This document shows positions 31,849 to 41,533 of a stretch of 64,000 nucleotides of DNA, piece after piece. The notes beneath the pieces are model-generated. The model was not told the DNA's origin, did no database searches, and saw only the letters and a list, made by a program, of their open reading frames with translations. A program made the position numbers and the translations under genes. Position 1 is the first letter of the stretch. The number at the start of each line of letters is the position of its first letter. The stretch is from the NCBI RefSeq assembly GCF_000192475.1, contig NZ_AEYW01000013.1, positions 434,001-498,000 of the forward strand. Reading direction: 5' to 3'. This stretch comes from Ruegeria conchae (GTDB lineage Bacteria; Pseudomonadota; Alphaproteobacteria; Rhodobacterales; Rhodobacteraceae).

Positions 31849-34800
31849 TGGCTACAATTCTTCTGTCTGCCGCTGGGGCGGCAATTGGCGGCTCGATCGG
31901 CGGCTCTGTCGCAGGTCTGTCAACGGCAGTAATTGGTCGTGCTGTTGGGGCGACACTGGGGCGGGTGATTGACAACCGGCTGATGGCCAGTCAGTCCGTC
32001 ATGGGGGGCGGCAGTGAGGTCGTTGAAACCGGACGTCTGGATCGCTTCCGTCTGACTGAGACCGGCGAGGGTGCGACCGTCGCGACAGTCTATGGCCGGA
32101 TGCGTATCGGCGGACAGGTCATCTGGGCATCGGATTTTCTGGAAACCCGCTCTACATCGACCTCGACACAAACCTCGGGCGGTGGTGGCGGGGGCAAAGG
32201 GAAGCCCAAGCCCGTTGAGGTGACGACGACAACCACCACCCATAGCTACAGCTATTCGGTATCTCTGGCGATTGCCGTGGGCGCGGGCCAGGTCGCGGAT
32301 ATCACACGCGTCTGGGCCGATGGTGAAGAGGTCGAGCGCCAAACGCTGAATATGCGGATTTATCGTGGAGATCACGATCAATTGCCCGATCCACTGATTG
32401 AGGCGGTTGAAGGCGCAGGCACGGTGCCTGCCTATCGCGGTACGGCTTATGTGGTGATCGAAGATCTAGCGCTGGGCCCTTTTGGCAACCGTGTACCGCA
32501 ATTCTCATTTGAGGTGGTACGGCAAGAACAAGACGAGATGCCGGATGCCGCAGACGCGCTGTCTCGGATCATCAAAGGCGTGGCGCTGATGCCGGGAACA
32601 GGCGAGTACGCGCTGGCTTCATCTCAAGTCAATTACACCAAGGGCCGGGGCCGCAGTTGGGCGGCGAATGTCAACTCGCCATCGGGCAAAACCGATCTTG
32701 TGACATCGACGCGGGCGCTGGGCCAGGAATTGCCGGGTTGCGAGGCGGCCTCGTTGATCGTGTCGTGGTTCGGCGATGATTTGCGCTGCGGTGAATGTCA
32801 GATTCGACCCAAGGTAGAACGCAAAAATATCGAGGGCGCAAACATGCCCTGGAGTGTATCGGGTCTGTCCCGAACTGCGGCAGGGCAAGTGAAATGGCAA
32901 GATGGGCGCCCGATCTATGGCGGCACCCCGGCTGATGCGGCAGTGGTGCAGGCGATCCGCCACCTGAAGAATTCGGGCAAACGGGTCATGTTCTATCCGT
33001 TCATTCTGATGGAGCAATCAGAGGGCAACGGCCTGCCTGATCCGTGGTCTGATGCTTTTGATCAGCCGCATTTGCCGTGGCGGGGGCGGATCACTTTGGA
33101 TGTTGCTCCGGGACGCACAGGCTCGCCGGATCAAACTGCGGATGCGGATGCCCAAGTGGCGGCGTTCTTTGGTACGGCGCGCGCGTCACATTTCTCGACC
33201 AGCGGCAGCAAAGTGACCTATCGCGGCCCACAGGAATGGGGACTGCGGCGGTTCATTCTGCACTATGCAGCTCTGTGCAAGGCGGCAGGCGGTGTGGAGT
33301 CCTTCTGTATTGGGTCTGAGATGCGCGGGCTGACACAAATCCGCGGCGCGTCGGGCTTTGCAGCAGTTGCCGAGTTGCGGGAATTGGCTGCGGAGGTGCG
33401 TACGATATTGGGGCCGGAGACCAAGATCGGCTATGCCGCCGACTGGACCGAGTATTTCGGGTATCAACCGCAGGATGGCACTGGTGACCGGTTCTTCCAC
33501 CTTGACCCGCTTTGGGCTGATGAGAACATCGATTTTGTCGGCATCGACAATTATATGCCGCTGTCTGATTGGCGGGATGGAGCCTCGCATCTGGACGCTG
33601 AGGCGTCGAACGGGTCGATCTATGACTTGGACTATCTGCGCGGCAATATCGAAGGCGGCGAGGGGTATGATTGGTACTATTCCTCGCCCGAGGAAGCCGA
33701 AGCGCAGATCCGAAGCCCGATCACCGATGACGACCATGGCGAGCCATGGGTTTGGCGGTACAAGGATCTTCGTAACTGGTGGGCGAACCGACATCACGAG
33801 CGGATCAGCGGCGTCCGGCAGGAGACTCCTACGGATTGGGTGCCTGCAGCCAAGCCGATCTGGTTTACAGAACTGGGATGCGCGGCCATCGACAAAGGCA
33901 CGAACCAGCCGAACAAGTTCCTGGATCCGAAATCGTCTGAATCTGATTTGCCAAATTATTCCAACGGTTTGCGAGACGATTTTATCATGGCTCAGTACCT
34001 CCGGGCTGTCCTTGGCTATTGGGGTGACCCTGAGATCAACCCGGTATCGGACATCTATGATGGCCCCATGGTAGACATGTCGAACGCCTTTGTCTGGGCG
34101 TGGGATGCACGACCCTTCCCAACCTTTCCAAACCTGCGATCGCAGTGGTCGGATGGCGACAACTACGCGCGCGGGCATTGGCTGAACGGGCGGTCCGGGT
34201 CGCGAACATTGGCCTCGGTCGTGACAGAAATCTGTCACAAGGCGGGGGTGGCGGCCATCGATGTTTCAGAGCTGTATGGCGTGGTGCGCGGCTATGCGGT
34301 CGAAGAGGTGATGAACGCGCGGCAGGCATTGCAGCCGCTGATGCTGCGATATGGGTTCGATGCGATCGAGCGGGACGGAGTGCTGAAGTTCAGAACCCGC
34401 GATGGGCGTCGGGCCGTAGATCTGGACCCCGAGCAGATCGCGATCAGCTCGGATATCGATGGACCGTTCGAACATCGCCGCGAGGCAGAGGCTGAGATGA
34501 CTGGACGTGTCCGTTTGCGGTTTGTCCAGTCGGATGCGGACCATGATGTGGTTGCGGAAGAGGCCGTCTTGCCCGATGACAGAACCCATTCGGTCGCGGT
34601 CAACGAAATGCCTCTGTCGATGACTCGCGCCGAAGGGCGTCAGACGGTCGAGCGTTGGCTGAGCGAATCCCGCATTTCGCGCGAGACGGCGCGCTTTGCT
34701 CTGCCGCCCTCGCTGCTGCATGTCGGGGCTGGCGATGTGGTGCGTTTGCCGGATGCTAGGGACGGAACGCTATATCGGATTGACCGGCTGGAACAGGCCG

Positions 34801-35828
34801 AGATGCAATTGGCCGATGCAGTACGGATTGAACCCGGCGTCTATACGCCGTCCGACGTGCTGGACGATGTAGCTGCGGCCAAACCGTTCATCGCGCCGGT
34901 GCCCGTCTTACCGGTGTTCATGGACCTACCGCTGATCACCGGATCCGAAGCGCCCCATGCGCCTTATCTTGCAATCTCGGCCGAGCCGTGGCCCGGCAGC
35001 GTGGCCGTCTATTCAGCCCCACAGGATGAGGACTATACGCTGCATCAGGTGATCGCAGGGCAGGCGGTGATTGGGTTCACCGAGACACCGCTGCGGCGCG
35101 CTGGGGCCGGGCTCTGGGATGAAGGGGCTGCGCTGCGGGTCAATCTCATCGATGGCGTGTTGGAGTCTCGTCGACGCTCAGCGTTGTTGAGTGGTGCTAA
35201 TCTGGCCGCCATCGGGGACGGAACGCCCGGCAATTGGGAAGTGTTCCAGTTTTCCGAAGCCAACCTGCAGGAGACCGGCGTGTATAACCTGTCAGGCCGC
35301 CTGCGCGGACAGTTGGGTACGGATGCCTTGATGCCCGATATCTGGCCAGAAGGGTCAACCTTTGTGCTGCTGGATGAACGTGTTTATCAGACCGGATTGC
35401 TGCGCACCGAACGGCGCGTGGCCAAGCATTACCGCATCGGCCCGGCAACGCGCGGCTATGAGGACCCGGCCTATGAGCATCTGGTCGAAGCGTTCGACGG
35501 CAATGGGCTGAGGCCTTATTCGCCGGTGCATTTGCGAGTCTCTGTGACGGGCGCGGGCGACGACATCTCTTGGGTGCGCCGGACACGGATCGATGGCGAT
35601 GACTGGGGCGGGCTCGAAGTGCCCTTGGGGGAAGAAAGTGAGTCTTATCTAGTTCGCGTGTTCACCGAAGGCGCTTTGCTGCGCGAGACGGTTACCAGCG
35701 CTCCGGTCTGGCAGTATTCCGCCGCGATGAAGTTCGACGATGGGCTGAGCGGAGCTTACGACATCGCGATCGCACAAGTCTCAGCCACTTATGGGCCCGG
35801 TGCGTTTGCACATTTTTCGGTAGGCTAA
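31848..35828 (+). CDS. GTA gene g15, megatron baseplate/tail-tip protein with TIM-barrel domain
   Basis: 1326 residues, the largest gene in the window. N-terminal hydrophobic Gly-rich segment (AAGAAIGGSIGGSVAGLST), then a tail-tip region with a low-complexity T/G/K-rich loop near residue 110-140. The GTA TIM-barrel-like domain covers about 420-740, with VESFCIGSEMRGLTQIRGA, TKIGYAADWTEYFG, IDFVGIDNYMPLSDWRDG and PIWFTELGCAAIDKGTNQPNKF; a hub/tail-fibre-like C-terminal half follows. GGAGG lies 8 bases before the ATG. In the R. capsulatus GTA this protein forms the cell-piercing baseplate centre. Confidence 0.95.
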   Translation: MATILLSAAGAAIGGSIGGSVAGLSTAVIGRAVGATLGRVIDNRLMASQSVMGGGSEVVETGRLDRFRLTETGEGATVATVYGRMRIGGQVIWASDFLETRSTSTSTQTSGGGGGGKGKPKPVEVTTTTTTHSYSYSVSLAIAVGAGQVADITRVWADGEEVERQTLNMRIYRGDHDQLPDPLIEAVEGAGTVPAYRGTAYVVIEDLALGPFGNRVPQFSFEVVRQEQDEMPDAADALSRIIKGVALMPGTGEYALASSQVNYTKGRGRSWAANVNSPSGKTDLVTSTRALGQELPGCEAASLIVSWFGDDLRCGECQIRPKVERKNIEGANMPWSVSGLSRTAAGQVKWQDGRPIYGGTPADAAVVQAIRHLKNSGKRVMFYPFILMEQSEGNGLPDPWSDAFDQPHLPWRGRITLDVAPGRTGSPDQTADADAQVAAFFGTARASHFSTSGSKVTYRGPQEWGLRRFILHYAALCKAAGGVESFCIGSEMRGLTQIRGASGFAAVAELRELAAEVRTILGPETKIGYAADWTEYFGYQPQDGTGDRFFHLDPLWADENIDFVGIDNYMPLSDWRDGASHLDAEASNGSIYDLDYLRGNIEGGEGYDWYYSSPEEAEAQIRSPITDDDHGEPWVWRYKDLRNWWANRHHERISGVRQETPTDWVPAAKPIWFTELGCAAIDKGTNQPNKFLDPKSSESDLPNYSNGLRDDFIMAQYLRAVLGYWGDPEINPVSDIYDGPMVDMSNAFVWAWDARPFPTFPNLRSQWSDGDNYARGHWLNGRSGSRTLASVVTEICHKAGVAAIDVSELYGVVRGYAVEEVMNARQALQPLMLRYGFDAIERDGVLKFRTRDGRRAVDLDPEQIAISSDIDGPFEHRREAEAEMTGRVRLRFVQSDADHDVVAEEAVLPDDRTHSVAVNEMPLSMTRAEGRQTVERWLSESRISRETARFALPPSLLHVGAGDVVRLPDARDGTLYRIDRLEQAEMQLADAVRIEPGVYTPSDVLDDVAAAKPFIAPVPVLPVFMDLPLITGSEAPHAPYLAISAEPWPGSVAVYSAPQDEDYTLHQVIAGQAVIGFTETPLRRAGAGLWDEGAALRVNLIDGVLESRRRSALLSGANLAAIGDGTPGNWEVFQFSEANLQETGVYNLSGRLRGQLGTDALMPDIWPEGSTFVLLDERVYQTGLLRTERRVAKHYRIGPATRGYEDPAYEHLVEAFDGNGLRPYSPVHLRVSVTGAGDDISWVRRTRIDGDDWGGLEVPLGEESESYLVRVFTEGALLRETVTSAPVWQYSAAMKFDDGLSGAYDIAIAQVSATYGPGAFAHFSVG

Positions 35829-35834
35829 GGCACT

Positions 35835-36131
35835 GTGAGACCGGTCCTGCACGGAGATATCAGCACAGCGGCGCGGGCTTTGCTGGCTGCGCCGCTAGCC
35901 GACCGCGATCAGTTGAGCACCCTTTTGATCTCTGAGGCCGAACTGGCAGATCAGCACGTCGCCAGAACGGGTCGGCTGCATCCGGTTTACGGAAATGGCT
36001 CACTAATGGCGGCTGCACGCAGTCGACCGCTGGCAGATGAACCAAGTTTCGATGATCTGCAATATTGCCAGTGTTTCGAGATGGTTCTGCTAAAACTGAT
36101 CCGGTTTCAGATTAAGCAGTCGCGCAGCTAA
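35835..36131 (+). CDS. Small gene at the end of the GTA cluster, function unknown
   Basis: 98 residues from GTG, 6 bases after g15. Opens RPVLHGDISTAARALLAAP and contains ISEAELADQHVARTGRLHPVYGNGSLMAAA; the end is basic (LIRFQIKQSRS). A gene of this kind often closes Rhodobacterales GTA clusters and seems co-transcribed; no role has been shown as far as I know. Its last 20 bases overlap the convergent DksA-type gene. Confidence 0.7.
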   Translation: MRPVLHGDISTAARALLAAPLADRDQLSTLLISEAELADQHVARTGRLHPVYGNGSLMAAARSRPLADEPSFDDLQYCQCFEMVLLKLIRFQIKQSRS

Positions 36132-36450
36132 CACATTTGGATGCGGCAAGGTCCAATTTTAGCCGACCGTGGGCAATTTCCTCGCCGCAATCTTCGCAAT
36201 AGCCAAACTCGTCCTCTTCCAATCGGACAAGCGCAGCCTGAAGACGATGAACTTCGGTGTTCCGCCGAACCTGCTGGGCTTTCGCCATCGCCTGATTTTG
36301 AAGGGCATCCATTCGGCTAAGTCGACCAACTGCCTGTTGATCCAGTTCCACAATCGATTGAGCTTCTTGGCCGGCTGCGGATTGCGTGGCCAGATCGCCA
36401 AGGCGCTGGTGGATGAGTTGCCGGAATTGCTCCAGTTCAGCTGAGTTCAT
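36112..36450 (-). CDS. DksA/TraR-family zinc-finger protein
   Basis: 112 residues from the ATG at 36450; no clear ribosome-binding site is visible there, nor at the GTG at 36462. A coiled-coil N-terminal half (LDQQAVGRLSRMDALQNQ, VHRLQAALVRLEEDEFG) precedes a C4 zinc ribbon: CEDCGEEIAHGRLKLDLAASKCVSC. Family members enter the RNA polymerase secondary channel and, with ppGpp in some cases, adjust transcription. This one is short, like the small DksA-like proteins rather than full DksA. Convergent with, and overlapping, the last GTA-cluster gene. Confidence 0.87.
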   Translation of the reverse strand: MNSAELEQFRQLIHQRLGDLATQSAAGQEAQSIVELDQQAVGRLSRMDALQNQAMAKAQQVRRNTEVHRLQAALVRLEEDEFGYCEDCGEEIAHGRLKLDLAASKCVSCATA

Positions 36451-36536
36451 TTTTTGTTGCACTGCGCATCAAGGGTTTGCGTTTGGCGTTTTTGCCACTA
36501 GATGGCTATTCTAAGCGCAGCAAAGGATGAAAAGCC

Positions 36537-37346
36537 ATGTTCGAAACGCGCAGCCAAGTGACGCCAGTGGATCCCGTTTGGGATCGCATAACCTCTGAGG
36601 CCCACGCGGCCGTTGAAAAAGAGCCGCTGATGGGCGGGTTGGTGCATGCCTGTATACTGCATCACCGCAGCCTGGAACGGGCGCTTTCCTATCGAATCTC
36701 GGCCAAGCTGTGCTCAAACGAGATGTCGATGATGGTCCTGCGCGAGATCGTGGACGAGGCCTATACCGACGATAAGGCACTGCTCGAAGCCGCGCGGGCC
36801 GATCTGATGGCAGTCTATGAGCGCGATCCGGCCTGCCACCGTCTGTTGCAGCCGATCCTTTATTTCAAAGGCTATCAGGCGATGCAGGCCTATCGTGTTG
36901 CGCATTGGTTATGGAAGAAGGGGCGGCATGATCTGGCGTATTTCTTCCAGATGCGCTCGTCCGAGATTTTCGGGATCGATATCCATCCTGCAGCCCGCAT
37001 TGGTAAAGGCATCATGATCGACCATGCCCATTCCATCGTGATCGGTGAGACCGCGGTTGTGGGCGACAATGTGTCGATGCTGCATTCGGTAACGCTGGGC
37101 GGGACCGGCAAGGAAGAAGAACAGCGCCATCCTACCATCGGCGACGGGGTTCTGATCGGAGCGGGCGCCAAGGTTCTGGGCAATATCGAGGTTGGCCATT
37201 GCAGCCGTATCGCTGCCGGATCGGTGGTTCTGCAAGAGGTTCCGGCGTGCACGACGGTTGCCGGTATCCCAGCCAAGATCGTGGGCGAGGCCGGATGTGA
37301 CCAGCCGTCGATCTCGATGGATCATATGCTGGGCAAAGACCAGTGA
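36537..37346 (+). CDS. cysE: Serine O-acetyltransferase
   Basis: 269 residues. Acetylates serine for cysteine synthesis. An N-terminal helical domain (VDPVWDRITSEAHAAVEKEPLMGGLVHACIL) precedes the left-handed beta-helix with hexapeptide repeats: FGIDIHPAARIGKGIMIDHAHSIVIGETAVVGDNVSMLHSVTLGGTGK, then DGVLIGAGAKVLGNIEVGHCSRIAAGSVVL. The catalytic His-Asp pair of the family lies in the DHAHS region and upstream. The C-terminal tail, which binds cysteine for feedback control and docks CysK, is present but does not end in Ile. Confidence 0.95.
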   Translation: MFETRSQVTPVDPVWDRITSEAHAAVEKEPLMGGLVHACILHHRSLERALSYRISAKLCSNEMSMMVLREIVDEAYTDDKALLEAARADLMAVYERDPACHRLLQPILYFKGYQAMQAYRVAHWLWKKGRHDLAYFFQMRSSEIFGIDIHPAARIGKGIMIDHAHSIVIGETAVVGDNVSMLHSVTLGGTGKEEEQRHPTIGDGVLIGAGAKVLGNIEVGHCSRIAAGSVVLQEVPACTTVAGIPAKIVGEAGCDQPSISMDHMLGKDQ

Positions 37347-37350
37347 GATT

Positions 37351-37369
37351 GGGCCTTCGATGAAGGCCC
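37351..37369 (+). terminator. Hairpin after cysE
   Basis: Perfect 8-bp stem GGGCCTTC / GAAGGCCC with 3-base loop, five bases after the cysE stop codon. No T tract follows, so it may be a weak terminator or an mRNA-protecting stem. Confidence 0.45.
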
Positions 37370-37456
37370 ACAGCTCGCATCCAGGAGTGGTTATGAATCT
37401 TGAATTTGGTAATCTTTTCTTTGCTTGGACATGATAGCCTGTTGCCGAGCTGCGAC

Positions 37457-37485
37457 TTGAAGTTTTGGCTTTAGATTGCTATATA
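37457..37485 (+). promoter_or_regulatory. Promoter of the small ORF at 37506
   Basis: TTGAAG (37457-37462), 17 bases, TATATA (37480-37485): a good sigma-70 match with ideal spacing, 21 bases before the ATG of the small ORF. Confidence 0.55.
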
Positions 37486-37505
37486 TAGCGAGAAAGGAGC
37501 AAATC

Positions 37506-37646
37506 ATGACTATAGCAAAATCATTAAACATGATCGCTGCAATTGCTGTTGTATGCGCTGGTTTGCTTGCTGTTTTGGCACCCGAAGCAGAAACGCAGGT
37601 CGGCCCGGCGAAAGTGGCCCTGTTTCAGTTGATTCAAAGCGACTGA
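37506..37646 (+). CDS. 46-residue putative exported or membrane peptide
   Basis: An ATG with AAGGAG exactly 6 bases upstream opens a 46-codon frame. It begins MTIAKSLNMIAAIAVVCAGL, one hydrophobic helix of about 20 residues preceded by a Lys, then LAVLAPEAETQVGPAKVALF and a TGA. This looks like a signal peptide with a short mature part, or a single-span membrane peptide. Promoter, ribosome-binding site and frame agree, which is why I annotate it despite its size. It converges on the K+ channel gene. No family recognised. Confidence 0.55.
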   Translation: MTIAKSLNMIAAIAVVCAGLLAVLAPEAETQVGPAKVALFQLIQSD

Positions 37647-37704
37647 AAGCTTTATCCGAAGAGATAGAAGATGGGGTTTCGGATCTGGTTTCACCGGATG
37701 CGGA

Positions 37705-38580
37705 TCATCCAAGTGATATCCATATGATTCCACCAAAGATTATGGGCACTTGTATCAGCGCTGGCAGGTAAAATCCGGGCAGGCCGTAAGCGGTCGCGCT
37801 GGCACCCCAAAGCGCGAGATAGAGAGTTATAGCAGAAAAGCACGCCCTCACAGCAGAGATATGACCAAAATGCCGCTGTAAGACTGCGGCAAACCGGTTT
37901 GAGGTTGGGGTGCCTTTTGGACTTGCTGGCTTTGGCGTCCGCCCCTTCTCAGCATCACCAGCGGTTTGGCCTCCAGACCCACTTCCGGAATCACGGCTAT
38001 TCACACCGTGATCAATTACGATCCCGACGATCATACCCAGATACAGATACCCCAATACGGCTTGATATCCCGCATATAGCCGGAAATTAGGGCTGGGCTG
38101 CATATCTCCGTACCCCAGCGTGGTGAAGGTCACTACGGAAAAATAAAGTGCGTTTCGAAAGCTCTTATCGATCATGACGGTTTCGCCGACATAACCATCG
38201 GGCACCAGCACGGGCAAACCATCCTGGAAAACATAAGCGGATGCCCCGGGACATATGGCTGCGGTGCAATAAACACCGACAACGGAATTCAAAGCCGCAA
38301 AGGCGAGAATGGTCAGAAAAGCCCCGAGCAAGATCGCAGACCAGGCAGCCCAATTGGGGATGTGCCGAGAAAAATGAGCAGAGATACTGGCAAGGCCAGC
38401 CGCAGTTGCCACGATTAGAATGATGGGAAATGGGGGCAGTTCATACCCCCATACCTCAAATCCAAACGCCAGCAATTCGCGTGGTCGCAAAACACAGATT
38501 ATCAGAAAACCCAGCAGAATAAGCAGCGGGAATATTATGTCCCGGAACCAAGAGGCTCGGGCGTCGCTGTTATCAGCCAT
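37705..38580 (-). CDS. Ion channel-family protein, potassium-selective filter
   Basis: 291 residues with several membrane helices: FPLLILLGFLIICVL, FPIILIVATAAGLASI, WSAILLGAFLTILAFAAL, then the pore region NALYFSVVTFTTLGYGDMQPSP with the K+ selectivity filter TLGYGD and the following helix AGYQAVLGYLYLGMIVGIVI. A hydrophilic linker (SGSGSGGQTAGDAEKG) leads to two further hydrophobic segments at the C-terminus. No RCK/TrkA-N domain is seen. It starts 4 bases after the pdhC stop, so it is probably read with the pyruvate dehydrogenase operon, an unusual pairing. Confidence 0.87.
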   Translation of the reverse strand: MADNSDARASWFRDIIFPLLILLGFLIICVLRPRELLAFGFEVWGYELPPFPIILIVATAAGLASISAHFSRHIPNWAAWSAILLGAFLTILAFAALNSVVGVYCTAAICPGASAYVFQDGLPVLVPDGYVGETVMIDKSFRNALYFSVVTFTTLGYGDMQPSPNFRLYAGYQAVLGYLYLGMIVGIVIDHGVNSRDSGSGSGGQTAGDAEKGRTPKPASPKGTPTSNRFAAVLQRHFGHISAVRACFSAITLYLALWGASATAYGLPGFYLPALIQVPIIFGGIIWISLG

Positions 38581-38584
38581 GGCG

Positions 38585-39886
38585 TCAGGCCAGCATAACC
38601 ATCGGGTTTTCCAGATTGTCGACGATGGCTTGCAACAGCTGCGCCCCCAGCGCGCCGTCGATGACCCGATGATCGACTGACATGGTGACGGACATGACGG
38701 TTGCGACCGTCAGCTCTCCGTCCTCGCCCACGATGGGTTTTTTGAGGCCGGTTCCAACTGCGAGGATACCTGCATGCGGCGGGTTCACGATGGCGTCGAA
38801 ATTGTCGATGCCGAACATGCCGAGATTCGAGACAGCGAAGGTGCCGCCTTGGTATTCGTGCGGGGCCAGCTTGCGCTCGCGGGCGCGACCTGCAAGGTCT
38901 TTCATCTCGGTTGAGAGCGCGGAAAGTGACTTGGTGTCGGCGTCCTGCAGGACCGGTGTGAACAACCCGCCTTCGATCGCAACCGCAACCGCAACGTCTG
39001 ATGGTTTCAATTGCAGAACACGGTCACCGGCCCAGACGGCGTTGCATTCGGGAACCTGTTGCAGCGCGTTGGCGACGGCTTTGATGATGAAGTCGTTGAC
39101 GCTGAGTTTCACACCCCGGCCTTCGAGTTGCTTGTTCAGCTGGCTGCGGAATTTCAGCAGCGCATCCAGCTTGATATCCCGGCGCAGGTAGAAGTGCGGG
39201 ATTGTCTGCTTCGCCTCAGACAGACGCGCGGCGATGGTTTTGCGCATGCCGTCGAGTTTGATTTCCTCGTAGTCGCGTCCTTCGTACATCTTGGCCACGG
39301 CGTCTGCCGATGGACCTGCAGGCGCAGCGGCGGCTGGGGCGGCCGCAGCAGCAGGCGCTGGTGCCGCTGCAGGTGCGGCTGTGGCGCTTTCCACATCGGC
39401 TTTGACGATACGACCATGCGGGCCAGAACCTGAGATTTGAGCCAGATCCAAGCCTTTCTGTGCGGCAATCCGACGAGCAAGGGGGGAGGCGAAGATACGA
39501 CCGCCATCCGCTTTGGCCGGCGCTGCCGGGGCAGGGGCGGGTGCCTCGGATGCCGCTGGCGCGGCAGCCTCGTTGCCCGCTGCGGCTGCGGGTGCAGCCG
39601 CCGGGGCGGCAGCAGGTGTTGCGCCAATGTCATCGGCGCTTTCGCCATCCTCCAGCAAAACCGCGATGGCGGTGTTCACCTTCACGCCTTCGGTGCCCTC
39701 GGCGATCAGGATCTTGCCGATGGTGCCTTCGTCGACGGCCTCGAATTCCATCGTGGCCTTGTCGGTTTCGATCTCGGCCAGCAGGTCACCGGAGGAGACG
39801 GTGTCGCCTTCTTTCACAAGCCATTTTGCAAGTGTGCCTTCCTCCATCGTCGGGGACAGGGCGGGCATCAGGATTTCGGTGGGCAT
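38585..39886 (-). CDS. pdhC: Pyruvate dehydrogenase complex E2, dihydrolipoamide acetyltransferase
   Basis: 433 residues from the ATG at 39886 (AGGAG 7 bases upstream). Domains: one lipoyl domain (1-80; lipoylated Lys in [15 protein letters not shown]), an Ala/Pro-rich linker, the E1/E3-binding domain ([35 protein letters not shown]), a second Ala/Pro linker, and the acetyltransferase core ending with the catalytic [16 protein letters not shown]. Transfers acetyl from the lipoyl arm to CoA. Last enzyme gene of pdhA-pdhB-orf-pdhC. Confidence 0.96.
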   Translation of the reverse strand: MPTEILMPALSPTMEEGTLAKWLVKEGDTVSSGDLLAEIETDKATMEFEAVDEGTIGKILIAEGTEGVKVNTAIAVLLEDGESADDIGATPAAAPAAAPAAAAGNEAAAPAASEAPAPAPAAPAKADGGRIFASPLARRIAAQKGLDLAQISGSGPHGRIVKADVESATAAPAAAPAPAAAAAPAAAAPAGPSADAVAKMYEGRDYEEIKLDGMRKTIAARLSEAKQTIPHFYLRRDIKLDALLKFRSQLNKQLEGRGVKLSVNDFIIKAVANALQQVPECNAVWAGDRVLQLKPSDVAVAVAIEGGLFTPVLQDADTKSLSALSTEMKDLAGRARERKLAPHEYQGGTFAVSNLGMFGIDNFDAIVNPPHAGILAVGTGLKKPIVGEDGELTVATVMSVTMSVDHRVIDGALGAQLLQAIVDNLENPMVMLA

Positions 39887-39887
39887 C

Positions 39888-40148
39888 TCAGCGCTCCTCA
39901 ATCAGAGTAATTTGGTCAAAGGGCGCTTTGGGGCGCCCGGTGCCGCGTGCGAGCGTCGCAATCGCAGCCTCGATTTTATCTTTGTTCTCCGCCATCCAGA
40001 CATAGGCGGTCTGGTGCGAGGGGCGCGCGCCGATCAACCGCATATCCGCCGCAAGCCGTTCGGGCACAAGCGCCCGCACGGTCCGGTCATCGAGATCGAT
40101 CTCGACACGGTAGCATTCGGTTGCTGGATCGCGGCCCCTGATCTCCAT
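39888..40148 (-). CDS. Small uncharacterised protein between pdhB and pdhC
   Basis: 86 residues; the ATG overlaps the pdhB stop and its own stop lies next to the pdhC start, so it is translated as part of the operon. Sequence is beta-rich at first ([18 protein letters not shown]), then helical ([23 protein letters not shown]). No cofactor or catalytic motif is evident. Tight placement inside a pyruvate dehydrogenase operon suggests a role with the complex, but this is inference only. Confidence 0.7.
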   Translation of the reverse strand: MEIRGRDPATECYRVEIDLDDRTVRALVPERLAADMRLIGARPSHQTAYVWMAENKDKIEAAIATLARGTGRPKAPFDQITLIEER

Positions 40149-41518
40149 TACCGGTAGGTCACCTGTTTCACCGCCGCGATCACCTCATCAGTGGTGATCA
40201 GCGCCAGCTTTTCGAGGTTCGCGGCATATGGCATCGGAACATCTTTACCGGTGAGGGTGATGACCGGCGCGTCGAGGTAATCGAACGCTTGCTGCATCAC
40301 GACCGAGCTGATGTAGCTACCGACGGAACCTTGCGGCCAACCTTCTTCGACGGTCACAAGACGGTTGGTTTTCATCACCGAGTTGATGATCGCGCCGGTG
40401 TCCATCGGGCGGATGGTGCGCAGGTCGATCACCTCGGCGCTGATGCCGTCCTCGGCCAGCTTGTCGGCGGCCTCCAGCGCGTATTGCATTCCGATGCCAA
40501 AGCTGACGATGGTCACGTCCGAGCCTTCGCGCCAGATTCGCGCTTTACCCAGCGGGATGGTAAGGTCATCCACTTGCGGCACGTCGAAGGAGCGGCCGTA
40601 GAGGATTTCGTTTTCAAGGAACACAACCGGGTTCGGATCACGGATGGCCGATTTCAGCAGGCCTTTGGCGTCGGCTGCGGAATAGGGCATCACCACCTTG
40701 AGGCCAGGCACCTGCATGTACCACGCGGCGTAGTCCTGGCTGTGCTGGGCGGCCACGCGGGCGGCGGCACCGTTGGGGCCACGGAACACGATGGGACAAC
40801 CCATCTGACCGCCAGACATATAAAGCGTCTTGGCGGCAGAGTTGATGATCTGGTCAATCGCCTGCATGGCAAAGTTGAAAGTCATGAACTCTACAATTGG
40901 TTTCAATCCGCCAAAGGCCGATCCAACCGCGATGCCTGCAAAGCCGTGCTCGGTGATCGGAGTGTCGATGACACGCTTGGCGCCGAACTCATCGAGCAGA
41001 CCTTGGGAGATTTTATACGCGCCCTGATATTCGGCAACTTCCTCGCCCATCAGATAGACGTCTTCGTCGCCGCGCATTTCTTCGGCCATCGCATCGCGGA
41101 GTGCTTCGCGGACGGTTTCGGACTTCATCTCTGCATCTGCGGGCCAGTCGGGCGACAGGTCGACCACCGGCGCAGCAGGGGCAGTGGCAGAAGCGGGGGC
41201 CTCAACCGCCGCTGGGGCGGCCTCGGTCACCGCTGCAGCAGCGGGGGCAGCTGCAGGCAGGGCTGAGGCGTCTTCGCCTTCTTCCACAAGCACAGCGATA
41301 GGGGTGTTCACTTTGACCCCCTCTGTGCCTTCAGCGATCAGGATCTTGCCGACGATGCCTTCATCGACGGCCTCAAACTCCATCGTCGCCTTGTCAGTTT
41401 CGATCTCGGCCATGATGTCGCCGGAAGATACGGTGTCGCCTTCCTTAACCAACCATTTGGCCAGTGTGCCCTCTTCCATCGTGGGCGAAAGGGCGGGCAT
41501 GAGAATTTCGGTTGCCAT
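40148..41518 (-). CDS. pdhB: Pyruvate dehydrogenase E1 component, beta subunit, with N-terminal lipoyl domain
   Basis: 456 residues. Residues 1-80 are a lipoyl domain nearly identical to that of pdhC ([15 protein letters not shown]), an Ala/Pro linker follows, then the E1-beta transketolase-like core ([78 protein letters not shown]). Lipoylated E1-beta is a known feature of alphaproteobacterial complexes. With pdhA it decarboxylates pyruvate using thiamine diphosphate. Confidence 0.96.
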   Translation of the reverse strand: MATEILMPALSPTMEEGTLAKWLVKEGDTVSSGDIMAEIETDKATMEFEAVDEGIVGKILIAEGTEGVKVNTPIAVLVEEGEDASALPAAAPAAAAVTEAAPAAVEAPASATAPAAPVVDLSPDWPADAEMKSETVREALRDAMAEEMRGDEDVYLMGEEVAEYQGAYKISQGLLDEFGAKRVIDTPITEHGFAGIAVGSAFGGLKPIVEFMTFNFAMQAIDQIINSAAKTLYMSGGQMGCPIVFRGPNGAAARVAAQHSQDYAAWYMQVPGLKVVMPYSAADAKGLLKSAIRDPNPVVFLENEILYGRSFDVPQVDDLTIPLGKARIWREGSDVTIVSFGIGMQYALEAADKLAEDGISAEVIDLRTIRPMDTGAIINSVMKTNRLVTVEEGWPQGSVGSYISSVVMQQAFDYLDAPVITLTGKDVPMPYAANLEKLALITTDEVIAAVKQVTYR

Positions 41519-41533
41519 GTCTTAATCGTCCTC

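Noticed and set aside
39160..39640. Long open frames in other frames across pdhC and pdhB linkers
   Set aside because: They arise from the Ala/Pro-rich, high-GC linkers and have no family likeness.
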